DNA of 64,000 bases from G963663495 sp963663495 (GCA_963663495.1 OY760427.1:2666001-2730000); one strand, 5' to 3'. Positions 9,545 through 18,038 are shown, numbered from the stretch's first letter. Notes: a model not told the origin generated them from the sequence alone. Program-made: numbers and translations.

Positions 9545-11422
9545 GTGGACAGCATGCGTTGCAAGACTTTCATACCTCTCGCCGTCGCTTTCCTGGCATT
9601 TACGGCGCTAACAAGCACATACGGACAGGAATCCGACAACACGGTCGACCTGCGTCTGGAGCTTGCGGAAATGTACATGGGCGCCTCCCAGGTGGAGCGT
9701 GCCATCAACATTCTCGAACAACTGCGGGAGGTGGCGCCCGAAAACATTCTGGTCAGGCAGCGGCTCATCAGCGCCTACGAGTCGGTTAAGCGATATGATG
9801 ATGCGTTGGCCGTAGTAGCCGATTCCAAGCCCGTGCCTGATGGCTATGATGCCGCGGTCCGGCTTTCAGAGATGGCACGGCTGCACTTCCTGCGCGGCGA
9901 CGAGCAGACCGCCGACTCGCTGTGGGTAGCGGCTGTTGAGCTAGAAGAGGGTAACTCGGAGATCTACCGCAGCATATACCATACCATGTTGGGATTGCGC
10001 CTCCTGCACCGGGCAGTGGCCGTCCTGGAGCAGGGACGACGAGATACCGGCCAGCTTCTGCTCTTCCGCACGGAGCTTGCCTACCTTTACGGCCTCGTGG
10101 ACAACCACGAGGGCTCAATGAAGGAATACCTGGACCTGCTTTCGGAAAACGAGCAACTGGTCGTGTATGTACGCAACAGGTTGAGCCGCGTGCTGGAACA
10201 GACCGGTGCCGTTGATACCTATATAACGGTGGCAGAGAACGCCACAGCCGAAGCCCCGGGCTACCGTAGCTATCGTGAGATCCTGGGGTGGTTGTACCTG
10301 GAAGTAGAAGACTATCCAGAGGCCTTCAGGGAATACAGGGCTGTTGACCGGCTTGGCAGCCAGGATGGGCGCGCTATTTTCAATTTTGCCGAACAGGTTG
10401 CGGAAGCGGGTGCATACGACATCGCGCTGGCAGCCTACGACGAGGCGCTGGCCTACGACCCGGATGCAATTGTAGCTGCAGATGCGCTGCTGGGGCTTGC
10501 CCATATGCATCAGCTCTGGGCTGATGCCAACAGGGAATCCGCCTTTGATGCACACGGCAATCGCCAACCAGCCGAGCATTATGACTATGCATTCGCGACG
10601 CTCCGTACATTCCTGCAACGCTTCCCCGACGATCCTCGATGCGCCGATGTGCTTGGAACGATGGCACGACTGCAGCGGGATGTGTTTCACCGACTGGACC
10701 AAGCCACCGCATTCTTTACGGATGTCTCTACTCAATTTCCCGATTCGCCCCAAAGCGTTCGCGCGCAGCTAGAGCTTGGGCGCCTCGCAATCCTGCGGGA
10801 TGACTTGGATCAGGCCGAGGTAACAATGCAACGCTTGGTCACCACGGCCATAGTCAGTGAGGTGGCAGAGGATGCACGTTACGAATTGGCGCAAGTGGCG
10901 GTGTATCGTGGCCACCTGGAAGAGGCCCGATGGCACCTGAGTATTATTGAGGAATCCACTGCATCCAGCGCAGCCAACGATGCGCTGAGCCTACGCTTGT
11001 TCATCTTGGACCACGGCGGTCCCGATTCGACCGATGCTGCGCTTGGTGCCTGGGGCAGGACCGTGCTGCTTCAGCGGCAGCGAAGATTTTCGGCTGTCCT
11101 GGAAGCGGCCGATTCGCTGTTAAAGGTTTATGCTGAACACGGTGTTGCGGACGATCTCCGCATGCTTCGTGCGATGGCACTGCACGAAGCAGGCCGGAGC
11201 AAGGAAGCGAGGAACGCATTTCTTGCGCTTGCACTTGCACATCCGAACAGTGTCCATGCACTGCCGGCCCTTCTCACAGCAGCCGGCATTCAGGAAGCGG
11301 ACATGCAAGATCAGGCGGGAGCATTGACGGTCTACTCGGACTTACTGTCCCGTTATGGCACATCGCTTCATGCCCCTGAAATCCGCCGGCGCATTCTAGC
11401 CATCCGATCCTCCGGTGAATAA
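9545..11422 (+). CDS. Secreted tetratricopeptide-repeat protein
   Basis: A 625-aa protein with a signal peptide (F-I-P-L-A-V-A-F-L-A-F-T-A-L-T-S-T-Y-G-Q) and TPR-type helical repeats throughout, for example A-E-M-Y-M-G-A-S-Q-V-E-R-A-I-N-I-L-E-Q-L early on and D-Y-P-E-A-F-R-E-Y-R-A-V mid-protein. The later part resembles YbgF/BamD-like repeats (L-Q-R-F-P-D-D-P-R, F-T-D-V-S-T-Q-F-P-D-S-P). It probably acts as a periplasmic scaffold; no partner can be read from sequence. The next gene starts at GTG 11415, overlapping this stop by 8 bases, so the two are translationally coupled. I recall this pairing from other Bacteroidota/Rhodothermota genomes. Confidence 0.85.
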   Translation: MDSMRCKTFIPLAVAFLAFTALTSTYGQESDNTVDLRLELAEMYMGASQVERAINILEQLREVAPENILVRQRLISAYESVKRYDDALAVVADSKPVPDGYDAAVRLSEMARLHFLRGDEQTADSLWVAAVELEEGNSEIYRSIYHTMLGLRLLHRAVAVLEQGRRDTGQLLLFRTELAYLYGLVDNHEGSMKEYLDLLSENEQLVVYVRNRLSRVLEQTGAVDTYITVAENATAEAPGYRSYREILGWLYLEVEDYPEAFREYRAVDRLGSQDGRAIFNFAEQVAEAGAYDIALAAYDEALAYDPDAIVAADALLGLAHMHQLWADANRESAFDAHGNRQPAEHYDYAFATLRTFLQRFPDDPRCADVLGTMARLQRDVFHRLDQATAFFTDVSTQFPDSPQSVRAQLELGRLAILRDDLDQAEVTMQRLVTTAIVSEVAEDARYELAQVAVYRGHLEEARWHLSIIEESTASSAANDALSLRLFILDHGGPDSTDAALGAWGRTVLLQRQRRFSAVLEAADSLLKVYAEHGVADDLRMLRAMALHEAGRSKEARNAFLALALAHPNSVHALPALLTAAGIQEADMQDQAGALTVYSDLLSRYGTSLHAPEIRRRILAIRSSGE

Positions 11423-12683
11423 GTTCATTATCTGTCTCGTTTGCTGTACAGCATGCATCGTGCCGGTATGTGTACATGCAAATGACATTCTGATACCGAT
11501 GGATGCCCGCCAAACAAACCATCTGAAGGCCTATGGAGCAATTTATTGGGCTCTGCAGGAGGGCCACGAGGTCGACTGGCTGCTCAATTATCGCGGTGGG
11601 TCGTTCCTGATGCCAACATCCGCCGGGCTCCTTGCCGAGCTCGCAGTCCGCGAGGTGTATTACGAATCCTTGGCCGGTGCCATCGTGGCACGCGTAGTAG
11701 CAGAAATTGAGGCCGAAGCGTCCAACACCGCCATCGTTCGACTCCAAACTCCTCCGCGCATTGCCGTGTATGCGCCCAAACAGACGTTACCGTGGGATGA
11801 TGCAGTACTCTTGGCCCTAACCTATGCCGAGGTGCCGCACGAGGTGATATACGACGATGATATCCTGACCGGCAAGCTTGAAGCCTTTGACTGGCTCCAC
11901 CTGCACCATGAGGACTTCACCGGGCAGCATGGCAAGTTCTACCAGTACCGTAATATGCCATGGTACGAGGAACAGCAGCGCACGGCGGAGGAGGCTGCGC
12001 TAAGGCATGGTTTCAGAAAGGTGAGTCACCTGAAGTATGCCGTCGCCCTTTCCATCAAGGAGTATGTCTCCGGCGGCGGTTTCCTGTTTGCGATGTGTTC
12101 CGGTACAGATACATATGACATAGCTTTATCTGCCCAAGCGACCGATATTGTGCCTGCAGAATATGATGGAGACCCTATCGATCCGGGAGCGATGGAGAAG
12201 CTTAATTATGAGAACACCCTGGCATTCTCCGACTTTAGGCCGAGCTTCAATGCGGCGGAATACGAACATTCCAACATAGACACTGGACCGCCGCCGTCGC
12301 CGCTGCGCAATCCGGCGCTGGATTTTTTCACGCTATTTGTTTTCAGCGCAAAGTGGGATCCGGTGCCTACGATGCTGACGCAGAATCATGTGGCATCGGT
12401 TCGGGGATTCGTTGGCCAGACGACGGGATTCCGTAAGCAGATGCTAAAGCCTGGCGTGGTAATTCTGGCAGAAACACCGCATCGCGACGAGGCTAAGTAC
12501 ATTCATGGCTCGTTCGGTGAGGGAACGTTCACCTTCTACGCCGGCCACGACCCCGAAGATTACCAGCATTTTGTCGGTGATCCGCCGACGGACCTCAATC
12601 TGCACAAGAATTCTCCGGGATACCGGCTCATTCTTAATAACATCCTATTCCCCGCTGCCCGGAAGAAGAAACAAAGGACATGA
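11415..12683 (+). CDS. Conserved secreted protein of the family often annotated 'asparagine synthetase B'
   Basis: A 422-aa protein with a signal peptide (I-I-C-L-V-C-C-T-A-C-I-V-P-V-C-V-H-A). It carries the highly conserved core of a Bacteroidota family: I-L-I-P-M-D-A-R-Q-T-N-H-L-K-A-Y-G, W-L-L-N-Y-R-G-G-S-F-L, L-H-H-E-D-F-T-G-Q, F-L-F-A-M-C-S-G-T-D-T, F-Y-A-G-H-D-P-E-D-Y. Databases often name it asparagine synthetase B, but it has neither the N-terminal catalytic Cys nor the PP-loop (SGGxDS) of AsnB and is exported, so that name is unsupported. The fold hints at a ThuA/glutamine-amidotransferase-like domain (G-G-G-F-L-F-A-M-C-S-G); that is inference. GTG start inside the end of the upstream TPR gene. 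Confidence 0.8.
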   Translation: MNKFIICLVCCTACIVPVCVHANDILIPMDARQTNHLKAYGAIYWALQEGHEVDWLLNYRGGSFLMPTSAGLLAELAVREVYYESLAGAIVARVVAEIEAEASNTAIVRLQTPPRIAVYAPKQTLPWDDAVLLALTYAEVPHEVIYDDDILTGKLEAFDWLHLHHEDFTGQHGKFYQYRNMPWYEEQQRTAEEAALRHGFRKVSHLKYAVALSIKEYVSGGGFLFAMCSGTDTYDIALSAQATDIVPAEYDGDPIDPGAMEKLNYENTLAFSDFRPSFNAAEYEHSNIDTGPPPSPLRNPALDFFTLFVFSAKWDPVPTMLTQNHVASVRGFVGQTTGFRKQMLKPGVVILAETPHRDEAKYIHGSFGEGTFTFYAGHDPEDYQHFVGDPPTDLNLHKNSPGYRLILNNILFPAARKKKQRT

Positions 12684-12912
12684 TGGACGCAGGTATTGGT
12701 GCGGTTACGGGAGATCCGTTCGCTCTGGCTGAAACACCTACGCCCCTAAGATGGATACCAAGTCTTGCCCGCGGCGGGGTTACGAACGGGAGTTATATAG
12801 CTGACTGCCCACGCGTTAAATTGTTGAAATAATTGCAGTTTGGTCGCGAATAGCGGGAACCGACTATACCGAAAATGGGCACCATCCCGTGATAGATTGA
12901 TGACCTAACTAA

Positions 12913-13869
12913 ATGCCTTCAAAGAAAAGAAACAACAGAAACACCAATGGCCCTGGACGGGCTGATCGTGAAGGAGTGTCCTTGATCAAGCTAACCAAAA
13001 TGTTTCCAGACGACCCATCAGCCGAAGCATGGTTCGCAATGAAGCGTTGGGGCGACACTCCTGTTTGCCCGCACTGTGCGTCTAAGAACGTACAGTCTGG
13101 CGCCAAACATCCTAGCATGCCTTATCGTTGCCGTAGTTGCCGTAAACGATTCAGTGTCCGCATAGGGACTGTAATGCAGGACTCCAAACTGGGATACCAG
13201 GTATGGGCATTAGCCATTTACATCATGACTACCAGTATCAAGGGCGTATCCAGCATGAAGCTGCATCGTGACCTTGGCATAACCCAGACGACAGCGTGGC
13301 ATCTGGCCCACCGTATTCGACAATCATGGAATGGAGAGCATGCACTATTTGCCGGTCCGGTAGAGGTTGACGAAGCCTACTTCGGTGGCAAGGAAAAGAA
13401 CAAGCACGCCAGCAAGAAGCTGAAAGCAGCCCGTGGGCCAGTAGGTAAGAAAGCCGTTGTAGGAGTCCGTGATCGTGACACCAATAGCATTTCTGCCCAG
13501 GTAGTAGAAAACATAGACGGACAGACGCTCAATGCGTTTGTGGATACCCATGTCTCGGAAGACACCGAGGTCTATACGGATGGCACGTCAGCATACCGGG
13601 GCCGCAACAACCACGCCTACGTACGTCACTCTGTTGGCGAATACGTTCGTGAGCAGGTCCATACCAATGGCGTAGAGAGCTTCTGGTCTTTGCTGAAGCG
13701 TGGGTACTACGGAACGTACCACCACATGAGCAAGAAACACCTACAGCGGTACGTGAACGAATTTGCAGGGCGACACAATGCACGCGACTACGACACAGCG
13801 GAGCAAATGACAATAATTGCTCAAGGACTGGTCGGTAAACGGCTCATGTACAAATCCCTCATTTCATAG
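12913..13869 (+). CDS. IS1595-family (ISXO2-like) DDE transposase
   Basis: A 318-aa transposase. The N-terminal zinc ribbon has four cysteines (C52, C55, C73, C76). A helix-turn-helix region lies at about residues 95-135. The DDE core has D153 in V-E-V-D-E-A-Y-F-G-G, D223 in Y-T-D-G-T-S-A-Y and E255 in N-G-V-E-S-F-W-S. Length and motif order match the ISXO2-like DDE family. All catalytic residues are present, so the enzyme could be active and could act in trans on the related ends at 15032-15202, 15211-16488, 50092-52321 and 50929-51098. It is the only intact IS1595-type transposase in the window. Confidence 0.93.
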   Translation: MPSKKRNNRNTNGPGRADREGVSLIKLTKMFPDDPSAEAWFAMKRWGDTPVCPHCASKNVQSGAKHPSMPYRCRSCRKRFSVRIGTVMQDSKLGYQVWALAIYIMTTSIKGVSSMKLHRDLGITQTTAWHLAHRIRQSWNGEHALFAGPVEVDEAYFGGKEKNKHASKKLKAARGPVGKKAVVGVRDRDTNSISAQVVENIDGQTLNAFVDTHVSEDTEVYTDGTSAYRGRNNHAYVRHSVGEYVREQVHTNGVESFWSLLKRGYYGTYHHMSKKHLQRYVNEFAGRHNARDYDTAEQMTIIAQGLVGKRLMYKSLIS

Positions 13870-13887
13870 CTAAACGTAAGCGGTAAC

Positions 13888-14118
13888 GTATCAAGCCATC
13901 CGTACTCATGCACACTCCGGGCATCGGCCGGCTACCACTACTTGCTCGTGGACGAAGAACGGAGACTAACGGGCCGCGCAATACTGCGCCTGCAAGGCTT
14001 CCCCGACAGCTACGAGATTGACAGTCCGATAACGACCGTCAGACGGCTTACTGGCAACGCCGTACCCATTCCGGTGGTCAGGGCCGTTATGCGCCAGCTT
14101 TTCCATGTCTGTGCTTGA
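13888..14118 (+). pseudogene. C5-cytosine DNA methyltransferase, C-terminal fragment
   Basis: The plus-strand frame ending at TGA 14116-14118 encodes the last ~75 residues of a Dcm-type methyltransferase. Visible are R-R-L-T-G-R-A-I-L-R-L-Q-G-F-P-D-S-Y (region before motif X) and L-T-G-N-A-V-P-I-P-V-V (motif X, G-N-A-V). The catalytic PC motif and SAM-binding motif are absent, so it cannot function. Homology starts about 20 bases after the transposase stop. It may be eroded cargo of the IS1595 element or a host restriction-modification gene cut by the element. Confidence 0.8.
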
Positions 14119-14358
14119 TGGCCCGCGTCTCATGGGTTCGTCCGGTGCGCTTCGTGGCCCGTACCGGGGTCCGCCCAGTACTTCCGCATTGTCAAGAGCG
14201 TCCCGATATAGGCCAAGGAATCGGTCCTGAAGTTGATCGACTGTCGTGAAAACTGGATCGCAATGTATGCAGCCTCCTACTCTAAGCAGATGTCCGCCAT
14301 GAAATCATTTCGGTATTCTGCCCCAATGGATTAGTGCTACTCTATAGCCTATAACACC

Positions 14359-14523
14359 ATGAGCATAGATAAATCCCCGAAGCCCGGTAACAAGATTCAG
14401 GAAACGAAACGCCCCGGCCGCCCCGTAACAAACGACATTCTCAATATCCAACAATCCATCCCTACCATACCGAAAGAACTGGCGAAAGCCATCCTGTCCG
14501 CACCACCAAAGCACAAAAAGTAA
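14359..14523 (+). CDS. 54-aa ORF at the right end of the IS1595 element
   Basis: A small basic ORF beginning M-S-I-D-K-S-P-K-P-G and ending with E-L-A-K-A-I-L-S-A-P-P-K-H-K-K just before the right terminal repeat. The same C-terminal codons are kept in the MITEs: identical amino-acid pattern with stop in the 15032 copy, and E-K-L-A-Q-A-I-L-T-T-P-P-Q-R-K in the 50929 copy. Synonymous-type differences between copies suggest the segment was once a coding end of the element. I do not recognise a function; it may simply be the sequence the transposase recognises. Confidence 0.45.
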   Translation: MSIDKSPKPGNKIQETKRPGRPVTNDILNIQQSIPTIPKELAKAILSAPPKHKK

Positions 14524-14562
14524 CGCCCGCGAAAACGCGTGGCACTCAGCCATATAACTCCC

Positions 14563-15031
14563 AAATGCATGCAGAGGAGCAGTCATTTCCGATACTTCGG
14601 AGAAAATATCAGAAGACCGGTGCGCCTCGGCGATCTCGGCGTCCGTCAATCCCTCAATGATCTGCATCGGTGCGGCAGCACGCATCGCCCGGTCAAGCGG
14701 GTCCCTTAGGAAAAGGCTACTATGTTCGTTTGTCCTCTGCACAGCGCGAGCCACCCACTCGCCGAACAGGCTGTCGCCGCATCGGAGATGATGATCAAGA
14801 AAGCTTAGCGGAGCGCCGACAGTGAAGGTGTGGAGCCAAAGCGACACCTTGGCCAGCTCTACCGCCATTGGGATCTTATCAACACCGTAGACGCACCGCT
14901 TGAGCACCATGCGACGGATAATGTGCTGATCGTCAAGCTGATCCGTATTGTATGCCCGGCCCTTGTCCTCCGCGTTACCAATGATCTTATTGCGGATAGC
15001 GTCAATCCTCTCTGCAAGCGGAGAAATATAT
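14563..15031 (-). pseudogene. Eco57I/type IIG-like adenine DNA methyltransferase, internal fragment
   Basis: The minus-strand frame is open across the whole interval and truncated on both sides by mobile-element ends. It encodes R-R-M-V-L-K-R-C-V-Y-G-V-D-K-I-P-M-A-V-E, then L-A-K-V-S-L-W-L-H-T-F and L-S-F-L-D-H-H-L-R-C-G-D-S-L-F-G. This is the conserved stretch near the catalytic domain of Eco57I/type IIG restriction-methyltransferases. No start or stop of its own; reading on past 14562 enters the terminal repeat. It is a relic of a large restriction-modification gene broken by insertions or recombination. Confidence 0.82.
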
Positions 15032-15202
15032 GGGAGTTATATGGCTGAATGCCACGCGTTTTCGCAGGAGTTACTTATTGTGCTTTGGTGGTGCAGACAG
15101 GATGGCTTTCGCCAGTTGTTCATAATCGGTTCCCGCTTTTCACGAAAAACTGCAATTATTTCAAATAACTCAACACGTGGGTACGCATGGAATATAATTA
15201 TC
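15032..15202 (-). mobile_element. 171-bp MITE with IS1595-type ends
   Basis: A short non-autonomous element in inverted orientation. Its complement runs from a degenerate left end through T-G-A-A-A-T-A-A-T-T-G-C-A-G and a GAAAAGCGGGAACC block, which matches the left end of the element at 12788. It then runs into the right-end block with the E-Q-L-A-K-A-I-L-S-A-P-P codons and the terminal repeat GGGAGTTATATGGCTGAA at 15032. It is an internal-deletion derivative of the full element. The flanking octamers (aaatatat / atatatta) do not form a clean target duplication. Confidence 0.7.
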
Positions 15203-15210
15203 ATATATTA

Positions 15211-16488
15211 GGGAGTTATATATCACAGTGCCATGCCCGAAACGGTTAGTGCATACCGCAATATCACATACAGGCTGTTGCCCGGAAGTCGAAGTAACGC
15301 CAAGCAACTTGCTGGATTAGCGGGTGCGTGTAGGTTTGTGTGGAATGCCATCCTCGCAGAGCAGAGCGAGGCCTACAAGAAAGCGAAAGAGGCTGGAGAG
15401 AAGCCGCCCTCGGTAAGCTTCTTCTCGCTGGGGAAGCGGTTCACGGCACTGCGCCGTACGGTCGAGTGGCTACCTGAATACTCCTTTGGTGTCGTTAGAT
15501 ACACATTGAAATATCAGGCGGATGCATGGAAGGCATTCTTCAAGGAAGGTAAAAGAAGACCGAGATTCCATTCCAGACGTGGTAGTACGCCTTCGTTCAC
15601 GATCCCGGATAACGTAAGGGTTCGGGATGGCAAGCTGTATATCCCGAAAGTGGGATATATGGCGCTCCGCAGGCGGGGAGGCAACCCGTACCCTGATGGT
15701 ATACCCATCAAAGCCACTGTAAAGAAGAACGCCGGCAAATGGTATGCTGTCATCTGCTACAAGATGGAGGCACCTGTAATAGAGGATACCGGCAGTGCTG
15801 TAGGCATTGACCGTAATTGCGGGCAGATCGCTATGGTCTCCACAGAGGGCGATACAAGCATTATCGGACAACCGGATACCAAGCGTCTTGATGCCAAGTT
15901 GAAGCGGCATCAGCGAAGACTGGCGAGACAGAAGAAAGGCTCCAACCGTCGTAACAGGCGGAAGCATAGAATCGCCCGCATACAGCGCAAGCGTGCTAAC
16001 ATCCTCAAGAATGCGAACCACCAGGTAAGTCGCAGTATTGCCAATTGCTCCTCAACGGTGATACTGGAGGACCTAAAGATCAAAGCGATGACACATTCAG
16101 CTAAGGGGACGATGGAGAGCTTTGGCACAAACGTCAGACAGAAGTCTGGCCTCAACCGTGGAATACTGCGAACAGGTTGGGGCCAGCTGGATCAGATGCT
16201 GGGCTATAAGTGCCGCAAGGTGATAAAGGTTACCGCTGCCTATACCAGTCAGCGGTGTTCTGTGTGTGGGCACACAGAAGCGAGTAACCGTAAGACGCAG
16301 AGCACATTCACGTGTATGTCCTGTGGACATGCGGATCATGCAGACCTGAATGCGGCTGCAAACATACTCGCCTCCGGGATTGGGGCTTCTGCACGGCGAG
16401 GGGCGTTCGGGTTACCGACCCCTATGACCCGTGAAATTGATACTAGTGCCTCACTGTGTACAGTTGGTCACTCACGTATATAATTCCC
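15211..16488 (+). mobile_element. tnpB element with IS1595-like terminal inverted repeats
   Basis: A 1,278-bp element. The left end is GGGAGTTATATATCACAGTG; the right end complement is GGGAATTATATACGTGAGTG. These ends resemble those of the IS1595 element and the 50092-52321 element. The single gene, tnpB, fills it: it starts 22 bases inside the left end and its last codons (S-R-I-stop) are formed by the right terminal repeat. No TnpA is present. Flanking octamers (atatatta / atcagaat) do not match, so flanks may have been rearranged. The right end truncates the AlbA_2 gene at 16489. Confidence 0.72.
15233..16483 (+). CDS. tnpB: TnpB RNA-guided endonuclease-family protein (intact)
   Basis: A 416-aa OrfB/TnpB protein. 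An N-terminal helical wedge/REC part starts near T-Y-R-L-L-P-G-S and A-C-R-F-V-W-N-A. The RuvC residues are D193 (G-I-D-R-N), E279 (I-L-E-D-L) and D371 (H-A-D-L-N-A-A). The zinc ribbon is C342/C345 (C-S-V-C-G) and C361/C364 (C-M-S-C-G). TnpB proteins cut DNA guided by an omega RNA made from the element's right end; here that RNA would overlap the gene's 3' end and read out at 16488. All nuclease residues are present. Unusually, it sits between IS1595-like ends instead of IS200/IS605 hairpin ends. Confidence 0.93.
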   Translation: MPETVSAYRNITYRLLPGSRSNAKQLAGLAGACRFVWNAILAEQSEAYKKAKEAGEKPPSVSFFSLGKRFTALRRTVEWLPEYSFGVVRYTLKYQADAWKAFFKEGKRRPRFHSRRGSTPSFTIPDNVRVRDGKLYIPKVGYMALRRRGGNPYPDGIPIKATVKKNAGKWYAVICYKMEAPVIEDTGSAVGIDRNCGQIAMVSTEGDTSIIGQPDTKRLDAKLKRHQRRLARQKKGSNRRNRRKHRIARIQRKRANILKNANHQVSRSIANCSSTVILEDLKIKAMTHSAKGTMESFGTNVRQKSGLNRGILRTGWGQLDQMLGYKCRKVIKVTAAYTSQRCSVCGHTEASNRKTQSTFTCMSCGHADHADLNAAANILASGIGASARRGAFGLPTPMTREIDTSASLCTVGHSRI

Positions 16489-17436
16489 ATCAGAATACCA
16501 GTATATCCGAACCGGCGCATTCGTGCCATCGTATCTCCGATGCATCACCGCGTTTCGTGCCAGCTGCTGGAGTGCTTTCATCGGATAGTCGGGCAAACGC
16601 ACCTCGCGGGCCGCGGCTGTGATATCAGTGCGAATGGAAATGTTTAGCCGAAGAAGTTCATCCAGCTGCCGCATGATATCCTCAAGCCTGCCGCTAAGTA
16701 TCTTATGGCTTCTGATCGGATCCGTGATCTCTCTACCATCTATTCGGAGAAACTGCACATACGATCCCGGAACCCATGCACGGGGATCCCGACCAAGACC
16801 AAGAAGCGCACCCCAAGTGGGCGCCTCACGTACGAGCAGGCGTAAGGACCGAAGCTGCTGGTTATTAGGCCGGTGGTTACTTTCCAAAATGTCGTGCGCG
16901 ACCGCCAGCGGCAGGTAATGTGTCCTGATGTACTCCAAGTCGAGATCCCCCACTACGGCATCCTGCGGCGAACGCTGATCAAAGGGTTGATAAGCGGCCA
17001 TCCGCCGCTCGCTCAATCGTTGTTCTTCTTCGGAAGTAGCCTGGCGGACGGTCGGTCCAACTCTACCCCAGACCCGACCTCGAAAACGGATGGGCGGATT
17101 GCGGGATGGCTCAACCACTATCACCGCGACTTCGCATCCTGAAAGAATATGCTTCCGTACCGTCAGAGAAGGAATTGGGATGATAGCCCCATCGTCCTTC
17201 AGGCCAGCGAGTTCAGTTAAGAGTCTGTCGTCAATGGTTGCGCCGGAGCAGGCACCATCATCCTCAACCCCAATGAAAATCACCCCAGGTAAACCATGGC
17301 CCGGAAGGTCGTTGGAGAACGCGCAGATGTTCTTCCGAATCTTGTTGAAATCAGAAGCAGAACGCTTCCGCTCAACCCGATCCGATTCCAGTTCAACACG
17401 CAATCGGTCCAGCTCGCTACCATCCAATGAATACAT
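16468..17436 (-). pseudogene. AlbA_2 (Schlafen-like) domain protein, 3'-truncated by tnpB element
   Basis: A minus-strand frame of 322 codons. The N-terminal AlbA_2 domain has E-S-D-R-V-E-R-K-R-S, I-C-A-F-S-N-D-L-P-G-H and G-V-I-F-I-G-V-E-D-D-G. The middle region ends R-N-A-V-M-H-R-R-Y-D-G-T-N-A-P-V, which normally leads into a C-terminal HATPase_c_4/winged-helix part. That part is missing: host codons stop at the Asp codon 16489-16491 and the final six residues (G-N-Y-I-R-E) are encoded by the inserted element's terminal repeat. Such proteins are typically about 450 aa, often regulatory and common in defence islands. Function probably impaired. Confidence 0.82.
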
Positions 17437-17736
17437 TGTGCAATTCTCTAACCTCGTGGGTAGTTATGGATATTGCGGCAAGTCTCAAAGGCCCCTAGCA
17501 CTCAAACAGTTACCAAGATGGCTTTTGATATGGTATGTTAGGCAGTATCCACATTGCGGTACCCTTGATACATGGTTCCGGCAATACCGCAGCCCATTCC
17601 GGGGGATAGGATATTGCATGGCGGCCATTCGGTGCGTATTGGAACAACCCCTTGCACCGCGGCAGCAATACGCCGTGTCCGTTGGTAGGCCTGCAGGTTG
17701 GTCATAGCCTGATCTTAGAATAGCTGAACTGTGCAT

Positions 17737-18038
17737 AGGATGGAGGTATGCCCTTCAGAGCCGCTGTTCCGGAAGGGGCTCTGAAACACCGGCGGCTGCA
17801 CTATTCAAGAGTCAGGGTGGTTAATGCGACCGCTAAAGGCGACTGCAGGACTATACCCAGCACAAGCCACAGAGTTGTATGCAGATGAGCCGCTGCGGTT
17901 GTGCCCAAGGCTTTTAGACGGCGTCAGAACCGGGAGACCCCGTACCCGCTGAGACAAGATTGGCGGGAGCCTCGCACTAGCCACGCGGCAAGATCGTGGA
18001 TTCAGACCTTAACATGGAACTTGAGAATATGTCGTCCT
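17737..18038 (+). mobile_element. Group II intron 5' fragment, degenerate
   Basis: About 300 bases of clear similarity, with gaps, to the minus-strand intron at 50249-50919 (its 50534-50856 part). Shared blocks include AGGATGGAGGTA, TCAGAGCCGCTGTTC, GGAGTTGTATGCA/AGAGTTGTATGCA, TTGGCGGGAGC, GTGGATTCAG and ACATGGAACTTG. Similarity ends near 18038 and I find no domain V hairpin after it, so this is a truncated copy of the intron's 5' domains. Its upstream boundary may reach about 17675, but similarity there is too weak to fix it. Confidence 0.6.

Larger units (their letters stand above)
12788..14562 (+). mobile_element. IS1595-family element with cargo remnants
   Basis: The left terminal repeat begins at 12788 (GGGAGTTATATAGCTGA) and the right one ends at 14562 (its complement reads GGGAGTTATATGGCTGAG). 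About 75 bases inside the left end and 80-95 bases inside the right end recur in the two MITEs at 15032 and 50929, which defines both boundaries. Inside are the transposase (12913), the 3' end of a C5 DNA methyltransferase and a 54-codon ORF. Flanking octamers differ (ttacgaac left, aaatgcat right), so the pair of ends may have been joined by rearrangement. IS1595-family elements are known to carry passenger genes and make 8-bp target repeats. Confidence 0.7.

Noticed and set aside
10115..10753. 212-codon open frame antisense to the TPR gene
   Set aside because: It lies wholly within the sense TPR coding region, has no start context or domain, and is explained by codon composition on the other strand.
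15203..16496. IS200/IS605-type boundaries for the intact tnpB element
   Set aside because: No tnpA, no subterminal hairpin pair and no fixed flanking motif were visible; the ends instead match IS1595-type terminal repeats. The lack of a matching 8-bp duplication at this copy remains unexplained.
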